15,424 bases of DNA from an uncultured Dorea sp. (GCA_910584615.1 CAJUAM010000052.1:1-15424), one strand, 5' to 3'. Shown: positions 1-6,914, numbered from the stretch's first letter. The notes: a model not told the origin generated them from the sequence alone. A program made the numbers and translations.

Positions 1-58
1 AACGGCTGCGCCGTTCACACGGAACTGCCGTTCCGATTTAGCGTAATCTACAGCTGGA
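1..58. other. Unassigned edge fragment with higher GC
   Basis: This stretch is about half GC, while the sequence right after position 60 drops to about one third GC. It is open in one plus frame (continuing to a TGA at 70-72, with peptide TELPFRFSVIYSWIEST at the end) and also in a minus frame (peptide NPAVDYAKSERQFRVNGAAV). I do not recognise either peptide, and each could be the shadow of the other. The simplest reading is the edge of a gene or segment that joins the AT-rich element near position 58. No function is offered. Confidence 0.3.
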
Positions 59-481
59 TTGAAAGCACTTGAAAACAAATGTATTATTGTAAAATACGCT
101 CCGCATAATTTGAGTGCAAAGATTCTCGAATTTTTCAATTCGGAATTTTATGTACTACAACTTTGTGAGCATGAAATTGTGTTAATACCATTCAATCTTA
201 TGACATTGAATATGACGTTAAAAAAAGAAGAACTTTTAGTAATTCCATATTCTCGAATTAAAAGTATTGAGATTTCAGAAGATTTATTGAATTATATCAT
301 TTCAATTACAACAGATACAGATATTATTCGACTATCAACACAGCAAAAAGAGCTAAGCAATTTACGAACTTCTGGCAGTTTGACATCAAAAAAAGCTGGA
401 ATCACTTTAGAAAATTGGCATAAAGACAATTTAGATATAACTTTAGAAGCGTTAAAGAAGATAGATACTAATAGTAATTAA
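59..481 (+). CDS. Small hypothetical protein, possible PH-like domain
   Basis: A 140-residue soluble protein of unknown function, with no signal peptide or obvious membrane segment. The middle has an alternating hydrophobic pattern (FYVLQLCEHEIVLIPF, then IPYSRIKSIEISEDLLNYI) followed by a C-terminal amphipathic stretch ending LDITLEALKKI. That layout resembles bacterial PH-like (YokE/bPH type) domains, but this is a fold-level guess from pattern only. The start is a TTG at 59 with only a weak ribosome binding site. It overlaps an upstream open frame that ends at 72, so translation may be coupled, or the true 5' end may have been lost at the composition step near position 58. The gene is AT-rich like the following element genes and is closed by a strong terminator at 512-549, so it is probably cargo or accessory sequence of the integrative element. 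Confidence 0.55.
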   Translation: MKALENKCIIVKYAPHNLSAKILEFFNSEFYVLQLCEHEIVLIPFNLMTLNMTLKKEELLVIPYSRIKSIEISEDLLNYIISITTDTDIIRLSTQQKELSNLRTSGSLTSKKAGITLENWHKDNLDITLEALKKIDTNSN

Positions 482-511
482 AACATCTTACTTTTATTTT
501 TCAATATAAAG

Positions 512-549
512 GCTCGTGCAAAACAATATGTTTTGTGCGGGCTTTTTTT
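512..549 (+). terminator. Rho-independent terminator after the PH-like gene
   Basis: The arms GCTCGTGCAAAAC (512-524) and GTTTTGTGCGGGC (530-542) pair along all 13 positions, three of them as G-U wobbles, around a 5-nt loop. Seven T residues follow directly (543-549). This separates the 59-481 gene from the regulator gene downstream. Confidence 0.9.
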
Positions 550-649
550 CATAGACACTTTCTTTTCTGATACGAAACCAAAGGTATAGACGGTATTTCT
601 ATTTTCCGTATTGAAATATTCCGTTTGTATATTTCAGTTTTTGCAGAAA

Positions 650-657
650 GGGGGGGG
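650..657 (+). promoter_or_regulatory. Eight-G tract forming the ribosome binding site
   Basis: The Shine-Dalgarno region of the sigma-like gene is an uninterrupted run of eight G residues, preceded by GAAA, with the ATG seven bases after the tract (665). The tract provides AGG/GGG pairing for the 16S tail. Its homopolymeric nature makes its length prone to change by replication slippage, which would alter the strength or spacing of the site. It is also a place where sequencing error is common. Confidence 0.6.
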
Positions 658-664
658 TGAACTT

Positions 665-1084
665 ATGAATACATCTTCTTTCAAGGATATTGTCAGATTG
701 CAGTTTAATTCTTTGATGATGATTATCATTAAGGGCAGGGTAAAATATCATAAAAAGCAGATTATGAAACGCTCTAAAAATGAAGTTCTGTTTTGCGAAA
801 TGTCAGAAACAGAACGGCTTGAACAGGGAACAGTTGATACATACATTTATGATTATGTATCGTTTCAAGTTTTTCATTTTACGATTTGTGTAACAGATGA
901 AAAACTCGCTACAGCTTTAAATATGCTATCGAAAAAACAGCGTAGTACGATTTTATTACGTTATTTTCAAGGCATGAATGACAGAGAAATTTCAGAATTG
1001 TACCATGTATCACGTTCTGCTATTTTTAGCAGAAGAAGTAGAGGACTAAAGAAGTTAAAAATGCTTTTAAGCGAAAGGAAGTAA
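665..1084 (+). CDS. Sigma-70-like regulator of Tn916 orf7 type
   Basis: A 139-residue protein resembling the Tn916 orf7 product, a sigma-factor-like regulator that helps activate expression of transfer and recombination genes in such elements. The N-terminus (MNTSSFKDIVRLQFNSLMM) matches the usual orf7 opening. The C-terminal region LSKKQRSTILLRYFQGMNDREISELYHVSRSAIFSRR... has the layout of a sigma-70 region 4 helix-turn-helix: acidic loop, DREISELYHVSRSAI as the HTH, then a basic recognition tail. An in-frame TTG at 611 would give a longer reading, but the ATG at 665 lies seven bases after a G-rich ribosome binding site and matches family start sites. The next gene begins five bases after the stop, so the two are co-transcribed. 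No promoter could be assigned between the terminator at 549 and this gene. Confidence 0.85.
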   Translation: MNTSSFKDIVRLQFNSLMMIIIKGRVKYHKKQIMKRSKNEVLFCEMSETERLEQGTVDTYIYDYVSFQVFHFTICVTDEKLATALNMLSKKQRSTILLRYFQGMNDREISELYHVSRSAIFSRRSRGLKKLKMLLSERK

Positions 1085-1089
1085 AAAGA

Positions 1090-1329
1090 ATGAGCAAAGA
1101 TTATGGCTATCCCTCTTTTGAATTGATTTGCAGAGCGTCGAGCGGAGATGAGGTGGCAATCAGAGAAATTTTGAAGTTTTATGACGCTTATATTTCTAAA
1201 TTATGCTTGCGACCGTTTTACCACTCTGAAAGTGGTAAAATCATTATGCAGGTTGATGAAGAACTAAAAGGAGAAATTTATACAGATATGATGAAAGCAA
1301 TCTTGAAATTTGAAATACGAGTGAAGTAA
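1090..1329 (+). CDS. Small HTH-type conjugative transposon protein (Tn916 orf8 type)
   Basis: A 79-residue protein of the helix-turn-helix conjugative-transposon family typified by Tn916 orf8. The pattern LICRASSGDEVAIREILKFYDAYISKLC is the family hallmark (compare 'A.aGneeAmeeIlkyYd.YI'), followed by a VDEELKGEIYTDMMKAILKFEI tail that fits the end of such proteins. It follows the sigma-like gene by five bases with a ribosome binding site (GGAAG) inside the upstream coding end, so the pair is an operon. Partners of this type usually modulate expression of the element; the exact role is not firmly known. The gene appears intact at normal length. Confidence 0.85.
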   Translation: MSKDYGYPSFELICRASSGDEVAIREILKFYDAYISKLCLRPFYHSESGKIIMQVDEELKGEIYTDMMKAILKFEIRVK

Positions 1330-1349
1330 TCAACTGTATAAAAGAAAAT

Positions 1350-1382
1350 TGGGAGATACACAGTTATTTGTGCTATCTCCCA
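1350..1382 (+). terminator. Hairpin after the sigma/orf8 pair, possible weak terminator
   Basis: The outer arms TGGGAGATA and TATCTCCCA pair perfectly over nine bases. The stem continues with CACA/TGTG past a single bulged C, leaving a loop of six (GTTATT). It lies 20 bases after the orf8-type stop. Only a broken T run follows (TAGTGGTTTTACTG), so termination may be incomplete, allowing read-through toward xis/int. Confidence 0.6.
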
Positions 1383-1416
1383 TAGTGGTTTTACTGTCAT
1401 ATCAAGGCTCATTCAA

Positions 1417-1437
1417 TCGTGGTAAATTCGTGGTAAA
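1417..1437. repeat. Direct repeat pair TCGTGGTAAA
   Basis: TCGTGGTAAA occurs at 1417-1426 and again at 1428-1437, offset by 11 bases, about one helical turn. A third related box, ATTCGTGGT, lies at 3194-3202 beyond the integrase gene in the same orientation. Tn916 Int uses its N-terminal domain to bind short direct repeats inside the transposon ends, so these are candidate Int arm sites. That assignment is an inference. Confidence 0.45.
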
Positions 1438-1516
1438 ATGAGTTTTTTTCTATACCTCAAAATGCTTGAATGTATAGTGTTTATGCGGATAATCAAAAAT
1501 TAGATATAAAATTTAA

Positions 1517-1693
1517 AGGAAATTTCTGCTGACCTTTGAAGAGGTAAGTCGCTATTTTGGAATCGGCGAAAATAAACTCCGTAATATGGCTAGTTATGGA
1601 GATACCCCAGATTAGATTGTCCACAATGGGAAAAGACAGCTCATCAAAAGACCTTTGTTTGAGAAATATCTCTTAAATGCCGAAACAATTTAA
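1517..1693 (+). pseudogene. xis: Broken excisionase gene of Tn916 Xis type
   Basis: Conceptual translation gives LLTFEEVSRYFGIGENKLRN, then MASYGDTPD, a TAG stop at 1613-1615, then IVHNGKRQLIKRPLFEKYLL and NAETI ending at 1691-1693. This matches the winged-helix Xis layout of Tn916 (an LTIEEA..YF.IGENKLR helix, then a NG..Q.IKR..FEK wing and tail). It is damaged twice: the internal TAG, and the absence of any start codon or the usual N-terminal residues, because the frame is closed by TAA at 1514-1516. Xis directs excision by helping Int assemble on the element ends, so this loss should cripple excision. It sits in its normal place just before int. Confidence 0.85.
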
Positions 1694-1706
1694 AGCGAAT
1701 TTATAA

Positions 1707-1760
1707 AAAAAGAATCGGGTGCTTTTTGAGAAACATCTCATAAATATAGAAACTATTTAA
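1707..1760 (+). pseudogene. Second partial xis 3' end
   Basis: Translation from 1707 reads KKNRVLFEKHLINIETI and stops at TAA 1758-1760. Over the last 14 residues it shares 10 identities with the end of the xis relic just upstream (RPLFEKYLLNAETI). The DNA is divergent, so this is not a recent tandem duplication. It looks like the 3' end of a related but distinct xis gene, preserved in its usual position a short distance before int. Its presence implies recombination between two related elements. Confidence 0.65.
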
Positions 1761-1814
1761 ACTATGAGCCTTGCCATATGTGTATATGGCATATGGAAAG
1801 GTTTTCTCAAAAAG
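1722..1814 (+). promoter_or_regulatory. Long-range inverted repeat in the integrase leader
   Basis: CTTTTTGAGAAAC (1722-1734) is complementary to GTTTTCTCAAAAAG (1801-1814) except for one extra T. Within the interval, GCCATAT (1773-1779) and ATATGGC (1784-1790) form a perfect 7-bp hairpin with a GTGT loop. The right arm ends directly at the integrase ribosome binding site (AAAGAAAGGA, about 1811-1820), so folding of a read-through transcript could mask translation initiation. A regulatory role is inferred from structure only. Confidence 0.4.
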
Positions 1815-1830
1815 AAAGGAAATTATCATT

Positions 1831-3033
1831 ATGAGCAAAACAATTTCAGTAAAAAGAAAAGATGAAAGAGAGAGGCTTTTAAAGACCGGGGAAAGCCTTA
1901 GAAAAGATGGCAGATACGCTTATAAGTACAAAGGTACGGATGGAAAACAGCATTTTGTTTATTCGTGGAGATTAACCGAAACAGCCCCCTTGCCAAAGGT
2001 GAAAAGACCCTGTAAACCTTTGAGAGAACTGGAAAAAGAGATTAACCATGACCTTATGCACGGAATAGATTCTACTGGTGCGAAAATGACGGTATGCGAG
2101 TTATACAAAGAGCATAATGAAACCCAAAAAGCCAATGTACGAGAATCCACACAAAAAGGAAGAAACCAGTTGATGAAAGTCCTGCAAGATGATAAACTGG
2201 GTAATATGCAGATTGGGAAAGTAACCTCAAAAGACGCTACAGAATGGGTTAAGCGTATGAAAGAAAAAGGATTTGCATACCAGACCATCAATAATTATAA
2301 GCGTTCCTTAATCGCTATCTTCTACACAGCTATTGAGCGTGATTATGTAAGGAAGAATCCTTTTATCTTTAAGACCAGTGATATAATTAAAAACGATACA
2401 GAAGAAAAAATTGCATTGACGGATAAACAGGCAGATGTATTATTGAAGTTTTTACAGACAGACTGCACATACCAGAAACATTATCATGCGGTTACTGTAT
2501 TATTAAATACAGGATTGAGAATCTCTGAATTGTGTGGGCTTACAGTGAATGATATTGACTTTTAAAACGGTTATATCAATGTAAACCATCAGCTTATCTT
2601 TGACAAGAGTGAATACCGTACAGAAAAGCCAAAGATTGATTGTGGAGTGAGAAAAATCCCTATGAATGATTCTGTATCAAAAACCTTAAAAGCTGAAATC
2701 AATAACAAGGAAAACGTACAGCCTGTAACGATTGACGGATATACAGATTTTGTATTTCTCAATAAGAAAGGCTTGCCTATGTATGGAACGGCTTATTCTG
2801 TAGATTTTTCAAAGATGATTAGGAAGTACAACAAACATCATAAACAGAAACTTCCTAAAATCTCGCCGCATACATTAAGACATACATTCTGCACTAATAT
2901 GGCTAATAAGAATATGCCGCCGAAAGCCTTACAATATATCATGGGTCATAAAGACATCACTACCACATTGGGTTATTATGCACACGGTTCGGCGGAATCT
3001 GCTAAAATTGCAATGGAATCGCTGACAGCATAA
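1831..3033 (+). pseudogene. int: Tn916-family tyrosine integrase split by one stop codon
   Basis: This is a tyrosine recombinase related to Tn916 Int, which excises and integrates the element. The frame runs 400 codons, close to the 405 residues of Tn916 Int, from ATG 1831 (ribosome binding site AAAGGA). The N-terminal arm-binding domain has LLKTGESLRKDGRYAYKYK, and the core-binding domain has FAYQTINNYKRSLIAIFY. Codon 245 is TAA (2563-2565), where relatives carry Glu in DFENG; translation resumes in the same frame without any other lesion. The stop separates catalytic Arg230 (TGLRISEL) from His347 and Arg350 (HTLRHTF), His373 and nucleophile Tyr382 (GHKDITTTLGYYAH). A GTG at 2647 could start a C-terminal piece, but it has no clear ribosome binding site and would lack Arg230. 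The gene is therefore probably inactive unless the stop is a sequence error. Confidence 0.9.
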
Positions 3034-3119
3034 CTCACAATTTATACTACTTTATTTACTACATTAGAACAGTATTTTTTGAGTTGGTTTGAGCCGATTT
3101 AAGAAATTGGAATACATAG

Positions 3120-3173
3120 AAAAAGTTCCATAGTCCGCATAAAATAAGGGTTTGTGGACTTATGGAACTTTTT
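3120..3173. terminator. Terminator-like hairpin downstream of int
   Basis: AAAAAGTTCCATAGTCC (3120-3136) pairs with GGACTTATGGAACTTTTT (3156-3173) with a single bulged T, around a loop of 19. A-rich and T-rich flanks on opposite sides make it a plausible bidirectional terminator insulating int from rarA, which reads toward it. Lying 86 bases past the int stop, it may also be part of the terminal structure of the element. Confidence 0.65.
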
Positions 3174-3296
3174 AAAAATATTCATAAAAACTTATTCGTG
3201 GTTTATCTGAAATAATATATTTTTGACTAAACATTCTAAGCACATACAATTCAGACAGATTTTTCATCTGCCAGCCCCTCCTTCGTCTTACATAGA
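3174..3296. other. Probable element-chromosome junction zone
   Basis: The AT-rich, element-like sequence (including an ATTCGTGGT box at 3194-3202 and AAATAATATATTTTT at about 3210-3224) gives way to chromosomal sequence ending the rarA gene at 3297. The Tn916-type right end should lie here, probably around 3205-3250, but no exact boundary or target duplication can be named because the left end is outside the window. No gene is visible. Confidence 0.45.
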
Positions 3297-4610
3297 TCAC
3301 TCACGTATATATTCCATCCATGCCTTGATCTTTTTCTCATACCCGTTATCTCCCGGCTCATAAAATCTCGCATCCGAAATCTCTTCCGGAAGATACTGCT
3401 GCCTGACATAATGCTTTGGATAATCGTGGGCATAGAGATACCCCGTACCCCGGCTAAGATTCTTTGCTCCTTTATAATGGGCATCCCGAAGATGTGACGG
3501 AACCGTCGTCTTATTGGCTTTCACGCTCTCCATCGCCGCGAACACTGCATTGCACGCAGAATTGCTCTTAGGCGCGGCTGCCACATAGAGAACTGCCTGG
3601 GACAAGACGATCTGTGCCTCCGGCATCCCGATACGCTCCACTGCCAAAGCCGCAGACACCGCGACATTCAGTGCCATTGGGTCCGCGTTTCCCACATCCT
3701 CCGCGGCACAGATCATGATCCTTCTTGCGATAAACTTAATATCCTCCCCTGCATAAAGCATCTTCGCCAGATAAAAAACTGCCGCATCCGGGTCTGATCC
3801 TCTCATACTTTTAATAAACGCAGAAATAGTATCGTAATGGTTGTCTCCGCTTTTGTCATAACCCACTGCTCTTTTCTGGATACACTCCGAAGCTACGGAA
3901 AGGGTCAGATGGATCTTTTCATCCTGTGCCCTCTCTGTAGTGAGTATCCCAAGTTCCACCGCGTTCAGCGCACTCCTTGCGTCTCCTCCTGCCACATCTG
4001 CCAGAAAGTCAAGGGCCTCATCATCAATCTGCGCCCGATAGCTTCCCATACCCTTTTCCGTGTCATAGACCGCCCTCTTAATCAGCGTCTTTACATCCTC
4101 TCTGCTAAGGGGATAAAGCTCAAAGATACTGGATCTGGAAATCAGCGCCCCATTTACCTCAAAGTAGGGATTTTCTGTCGTTGCCCCTATTAAGACCAAT
4201 GTTCCGTCCTCCACAAAGGGCAGAAGATAATCCTGCTGCCCCTTATTGAACCTATGGATCTCATCCACGAACAGAATCGTCTTTTGCTGGTACATCCCAA
4301 AAGTATCCTTTGCCTGACGTACTACCTCTTCCATATCCTTTTTTCCCGCCACAGTCGCATTGATCTGGGTAAATCTCGCACTGGTTGTATTGGCGATCAC
4401 TCTGGCCAGAGTCGTCTTTCCGGTACCCGGCGGTCCGTAAAAAATGATAGAACTCAGCTTATCAGCCTTTATCGCCCGATAAAGCAGCTTATCCTTTCCG
4501 ATAATATGCTTCTGCCCTACCACTTCATCCAGAGTTGACGGACGAAGCCTCGACGCAAGAGGCGCCTCTTTATCCCTGTTTTTTTCCCGCATATAGTCAA
4601 ATATATCCAT
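3297..4610 (-). CDS. rarA: Replication-associated recombination protein RarA (MgsA)
   Basis: An AAA+ ATPase of the RarA/MgsA/WRNIP1 family, which acts at stalled replication forks and on single-stranded DNA gaps. At 437 residues it has the normal family length. Visible motifs are Walker A GPPGTGKTT (59-67), Walker B with DEIHRF (116-121), sensor 1 ATTENP (143-148) and the arginine-finger region NGALISRS (153-160). The C-terminal tetramerisation and MgsA_C part includes a YDTISAFIKSMRGSDPDAA stretch, RGTGYLYAHDYP and a final YEPGDNGYEKKIKAWMEYIRE-type tail. The ATG at 4610 starts MDIFDYMRE, as usual for the family. It lies 42 bases after the polysaccharide deacetylase gene on the same strand and probably shares its transcript. 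The mobile element is inserted just past its 3' end without cutting the coding sequence. Confidence 0.97.
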   Translation of the reverse strand: MDIFDYMREKNRDKEAPLASRLRPSTLDEVVGQKHIIGKDKLLYRAIKADKLSSIIFYGPPGTGKTTLARVIANTTSARFTQINATVAGKKDMEEVVRQAKDTFGMYQQKTILFVDEIHRFNKGQQDYLLPFVEDGTLVLIGATTENPYFEVNGALISRSSIFELYPLSREDVKTLIKRAVYDTEKGMGSYRAQIDDEALDFLADVAGGDARSALNAVELGILTTERAQDEKIHLTLSVASECIQKRAVGYDKSGDNHYDTISAFIKSMRGSDPDAAVFYLAKMLYAGEDIKFIARRIMICAAEDVGNADPMALNVAVSAALAVERIGMPEAQIVLSQAVLYVAAAPKSNSACNAVFAAMESVKANKTTVPSHLRDAHYKGAKNLSRGTGYLYAHDYPKHYVRQQYLPEEISDARFYEPGDNGYEKKIKAWMEYIRE

Positions 4611-4652
4611 CTTCTGTCACCTTCTATCTACATGATCCGCCTTTTTATTTAC

Positions 4653-5441
4653 CTAATCAAGAAACAGTTCATCCACCGTCACAAATTCAAACCCTTTTTC
4701 CTGCAGGATATCAATGATCTGTAATGCCGCATCTACGGAAGAATTATAACAGTCATGTAATAAGATAATATCATTTTCCTCTGCTTTCGTCACTACTTTC
4801 TTTACAATTTCATCCGTATTCTCCGTCTTCCAGTCCAAAGGATCAATTGTCCAGCGCACCAGTATCATATCAAGAGAATCCTCAAGCTCGCGGCTGCACA
4901 CCCCGTAAGGCGGACGCATATACTGAGGATATTCTCCGGTTATGGCATGGACTGTCCGGCTGGCCTTTGTAAGTTCCTTTTTCGCCTTCTCTTCTGACAC
5001 TTTATTCATCTCCAGATGGCTGTACGTATGATTTCCTATCATATGTCCCTCTTTATGGATACGTTTTATAAGCTTAGGATTGGCTTTTACATTTTTGCCG
5101 ATCACAAAGAAAGTCGCTTTTACATTGCGTTCCTTCAGTCCGTCAAGAAGCCGTCCGGTACACGCGACATTCGGGCCGTCGTCAAAGGTCAGGGCAATCT
5201 TTGGAGGAACCTCTTCATATTCCGAGATTCCTCCTGACACATTATCTGATGCCACTCTTTGTGATATGACCTCCCTCACCTCTTTAGTATCACTGTAATG
5301 CATTTTTTCCGCAGTATAAAAATTTAAAGATACTCCCATCAGATTTAAGACACAAAACAAATATAACATGACACACAGACAGCGGATGATCTGTTTTTCT
5401 TCTCTGTCCTTCCTGCCTCTTTCTTTTTTCCCTCTGCCCAA
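4653..5441 (-). CDS. Membrane-anchored polysaccharide deacetylase (NodB domain)
   Basis: A carbohydrate esterase 4 family protein that likely removes N-acetyl groups from peptidoglycan or another surface glycan outside the cell. Of 262 residues, 1-20 are very basic and about 21-41 form one hydrophobic segment (CLCVMLYLFCVLNLMGVSL), an uncleaved anchor or signal with the domain outside. The NodB motifs are all present: TFDDGPN (85-91; catalytic and metal Asp), GNHTYSH (136-142; metal His pair), RPPYG (176-180), DPLDWKT (200-206) and LLHD (227-230). The start is TTG at 5441, supported by an AGAGGTG ribosome binding site seven bases upstream; no closer ATG keeps the basic head and anchor. It is divergent from the MATE gene and upstream of rarA. 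The exact glycan substrate cannot be read from sequence. Confidence 0.93.
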   Translation of the reverse strand: MGRGKKERGRKDREEKQIIRCLCVMLYLFCVLNLMGVSLNFYTAEKMHYSDTKEVREVISQRVASDNVSGGISEYEEVPPKIALTFDDGPNVACTGRLLDGLKERNVKATFFVIGKNVKANPKLIKRIHKEGHMIGNHTYSHLEMNKVSEEKAKKELTKASRTVHAITGEYPQYMRPPYGVCSRELEDSLDMILVRWTIDPLDWKTENTDEIVKKVVTKAEENDIILLHDCYNSSVDAALQIIDILQEKGFEFVTVDELFLD

Positions 5442-5474
5442 TCTTACACCTCTTTCGCTCCATTTATAAAATCA

Positions 5475-5503
5475 TTGCAATATAAATATATGAATGATAT
5501 AAT
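5475..5503 (+). promoter_or_regulatory. Sigma-A-type promoter for the MATE gene
   Basis: TTGCAA (5475-5480) and a consensus TATAAT (5498-5503) are separated by 17 bases, the ideal spacing. The -10 lies 31 bases before the MATE ATG at 5535, which has AAAGGAGG just ahead of it. This short AT-rich region must also hold the promoter of the divergent deacetylase operon. Confidence 0.75.
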
Positions 5504-5534
5504 AGCCAATGCATATTTTAAAGGAGGTTTTAGA

Positions 5535-6914
5535 ATGACTGAGATACAAAAGCAAAAAAAAGCTCCGGAAAACAAGATGGGTATCATGCCTGTTCCGAAG
5601 TTACTGATCACCATGTCCCTGCCCATGATGCTTTCTATGCTGGTGCAGGCTTTATATAATATTGTTGACAGTATGTTTGTGGCAAAGCTGAGTGAGGAAG
5701 CTCTGACCGCCGTATCGCTGGCATTTCCGGCGCAGACACTGATGATATCCGTATCCACCGGTACGGGAGTCGGTATCAATGCACTGCTTTCCAGAAACTT
5801 AGGTGAAAAAGATTTCAAAAGCGCTGACCGGGCAGCAGAAAACGGCATATTTCTCGCGATCGTAAGCTGTATTGTATTCGCTGTAGCCGGAGGATTCGGC
5901 TCTGAACTTTTCTTTGCCCTGCAGACCGATGATCCGGTGATCATCAATTACGGCACCCAGTATTTAAGGATCATTACCGTTATGTCAGCAGGGATCTTCC
6001 TGCAGATCGCTTTTGAAAGACTTATGCAGTCTACCGGCAAGACCTTTTACAACATGATCACTCAGGGAACCGGAGCGATCATCAACATCATCCTCGACCC
6101 CATCATGATCTTCGGACTGTTCGGATTTCCGCGGATGGAAGTTGCAGGTGCGGCCGTGGCAACGATCACAGGACAAGTCGTGGCTGTGTGCATGTCTTTC
6201 TATTTCAATCAGACGAGAAATAAAGAGATCCACATCAGCTTACGAAGATTCCGTCCCCATAAAAAAACAATCTGCACTATATATAAGGTAGGGATCCCGT
6301 CCATTATCATGCAGTCCATCGGCTCTGTCATGACCTTTGGATTCAATAAGATCCTCCTTGCCTTCTCCTCTACGGCAGCTGCCGTATTCGGGGTGTATTT
6401 CAAGCTGCAGAGTTTTATCTTCATGCCCGTATTCGGGCTGAACAACGGCATGATCCCAATCATCGCATACAACTTCGGAGCCAGAAAGCGAAGCCGTATC
6501 ACAAAGACGATCAGACTCAGCGTTTTCATATCCATGTCCATTATGGCAGTGGGTACCGTCATTTTTCTGACATGTCCGGCTCTTCTTCTGTCTTCGCTGT
6601 TCAATGCGTCAGATAATATGCTGGCGATCGGAGTACCGGCGCTTAAGATCATAAGCTTTCATTTCCTTCTTGCAGGGTACAGCATCATCATAAGCTCTAC
6701 GTTCCAGGCTTTGGGAAATGGTGTCTACAGCCTGATCGTATCGGCAGCAAGACAGTTATTCGTCATCCTGCCTGTTGCATACATTTTCGCGAAAGTTGCC
6801 GGCCTCTCCGCCGTATGGTGGTCCTTCCCCATCGCTGAACTTGTATCGGTACTGCTGTGTACATTATTATTCATCAGAATCTACAAAGAAAAAATCAAAG
6901 GGTTGGGAAACTAA
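5535..6914 (+). CDS. MATE family multidrug efflux transporter
   Basis: A 459-residue polytopic membrane protein of the MATE family (MepA/DinF-like branch), expected to export drugs or metabolites using a cation gradient. It opens with the typical NKMGIMPVPKLLITMSLPMM, and LVQALYNIVDSMFVAKLSEEALTAVSLAFP is the characteristic first MatE repeat. TGTGVGINALLSRNLGEKDF follows. The second half repeats the pattern (GIPSIIMQSIGSVMTFGFN, AVFGVYFKLQSFIFMPVFGLNNGMIPIIAYNFGARK). About twelve membrane segments are evident. The ATG at 5535 has a strong AAAGGAGG site; an in-frame upstream reading from 5475 lies across the promoter and is rejected. Its stop overlaps the stop of the convergent flavin reductase-like gene. 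No local regulator is visible; the drug specificity cannot be inferred. Confidence 0.95.
   Translation: MTEIQKQKKAPENKMGIMPVPKLLITMSLPMMLSMLVQALYNIVDSMFVAKLSEEALTAVSLAFPAQTLMISVSTGTGVGINALLSRNLGEKDFKSADRAAENGIFLAIVSCIVFAVAGGFGSELFFALQTDDPVIINYGTQYLRIITVMSAGIFLQIAFERLMQSTGKTFYNMITQGTGAIINIILDPIMIFGLFGFPRMEVAGAAVATITGQVVAVCMSFYFNQTRNKEIHISLRRFRPHKKTICTIYKVGIPSIIMQSIGSVMTFGFNKILLAFSSTAAAVFGVYFKLQSFIFMPVFGLNNGMIPIIAYNFGARKRSRITKTIRLSVFISMSIMAVGTVIFLTCPALLLSSLFNASDNMLAIGVPALKIISFHFLLAGYSIIISSTFQALGNGVYSLIVSAARQLFVILPVAYIFAKVAGLSAVWWSFPIAELVSVLLCTLLFIRIYKEKIKGLGN

Larger units (their letters stand above)
1330..1522. other. Non-coding stretch between orf8-type gene and xis relic
   Basis: No supported gene. 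It contains a stable hairpin (1350-1382), two copies of a TCGTGGTAAA box eleven bases apart (1417-1437) and an AT-rich segment leading into the damaged excisionase reading frame. Confidence 0.6.

Noticed and set aside
2563..2565. Stop-codon read-through or recoding of the integrase
   Set aside because: No recoding signal or stem was seen after the TAA, and the neighbouring xis is also broken, so simple decay is more likely.
2647..3033. A separate functional C-terminal integrase fragment starting at GTG 2647
   Set aside because: No clear ribosome binding site and no catalytic Arg230; better described as the tail of the split int gene.
1..3250. A complete mobile element within the window
   Set aside because: Only the regulator-xis-int end is present; no transfer genes, left end or target duplication were seen.
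5444..5947. Minus-strand open frame upstream of the deacetylase
   Set aside because: It is antisense to the start of the MATE gene and covers the MATE promoter and ribosome binding site; no family resemblance.
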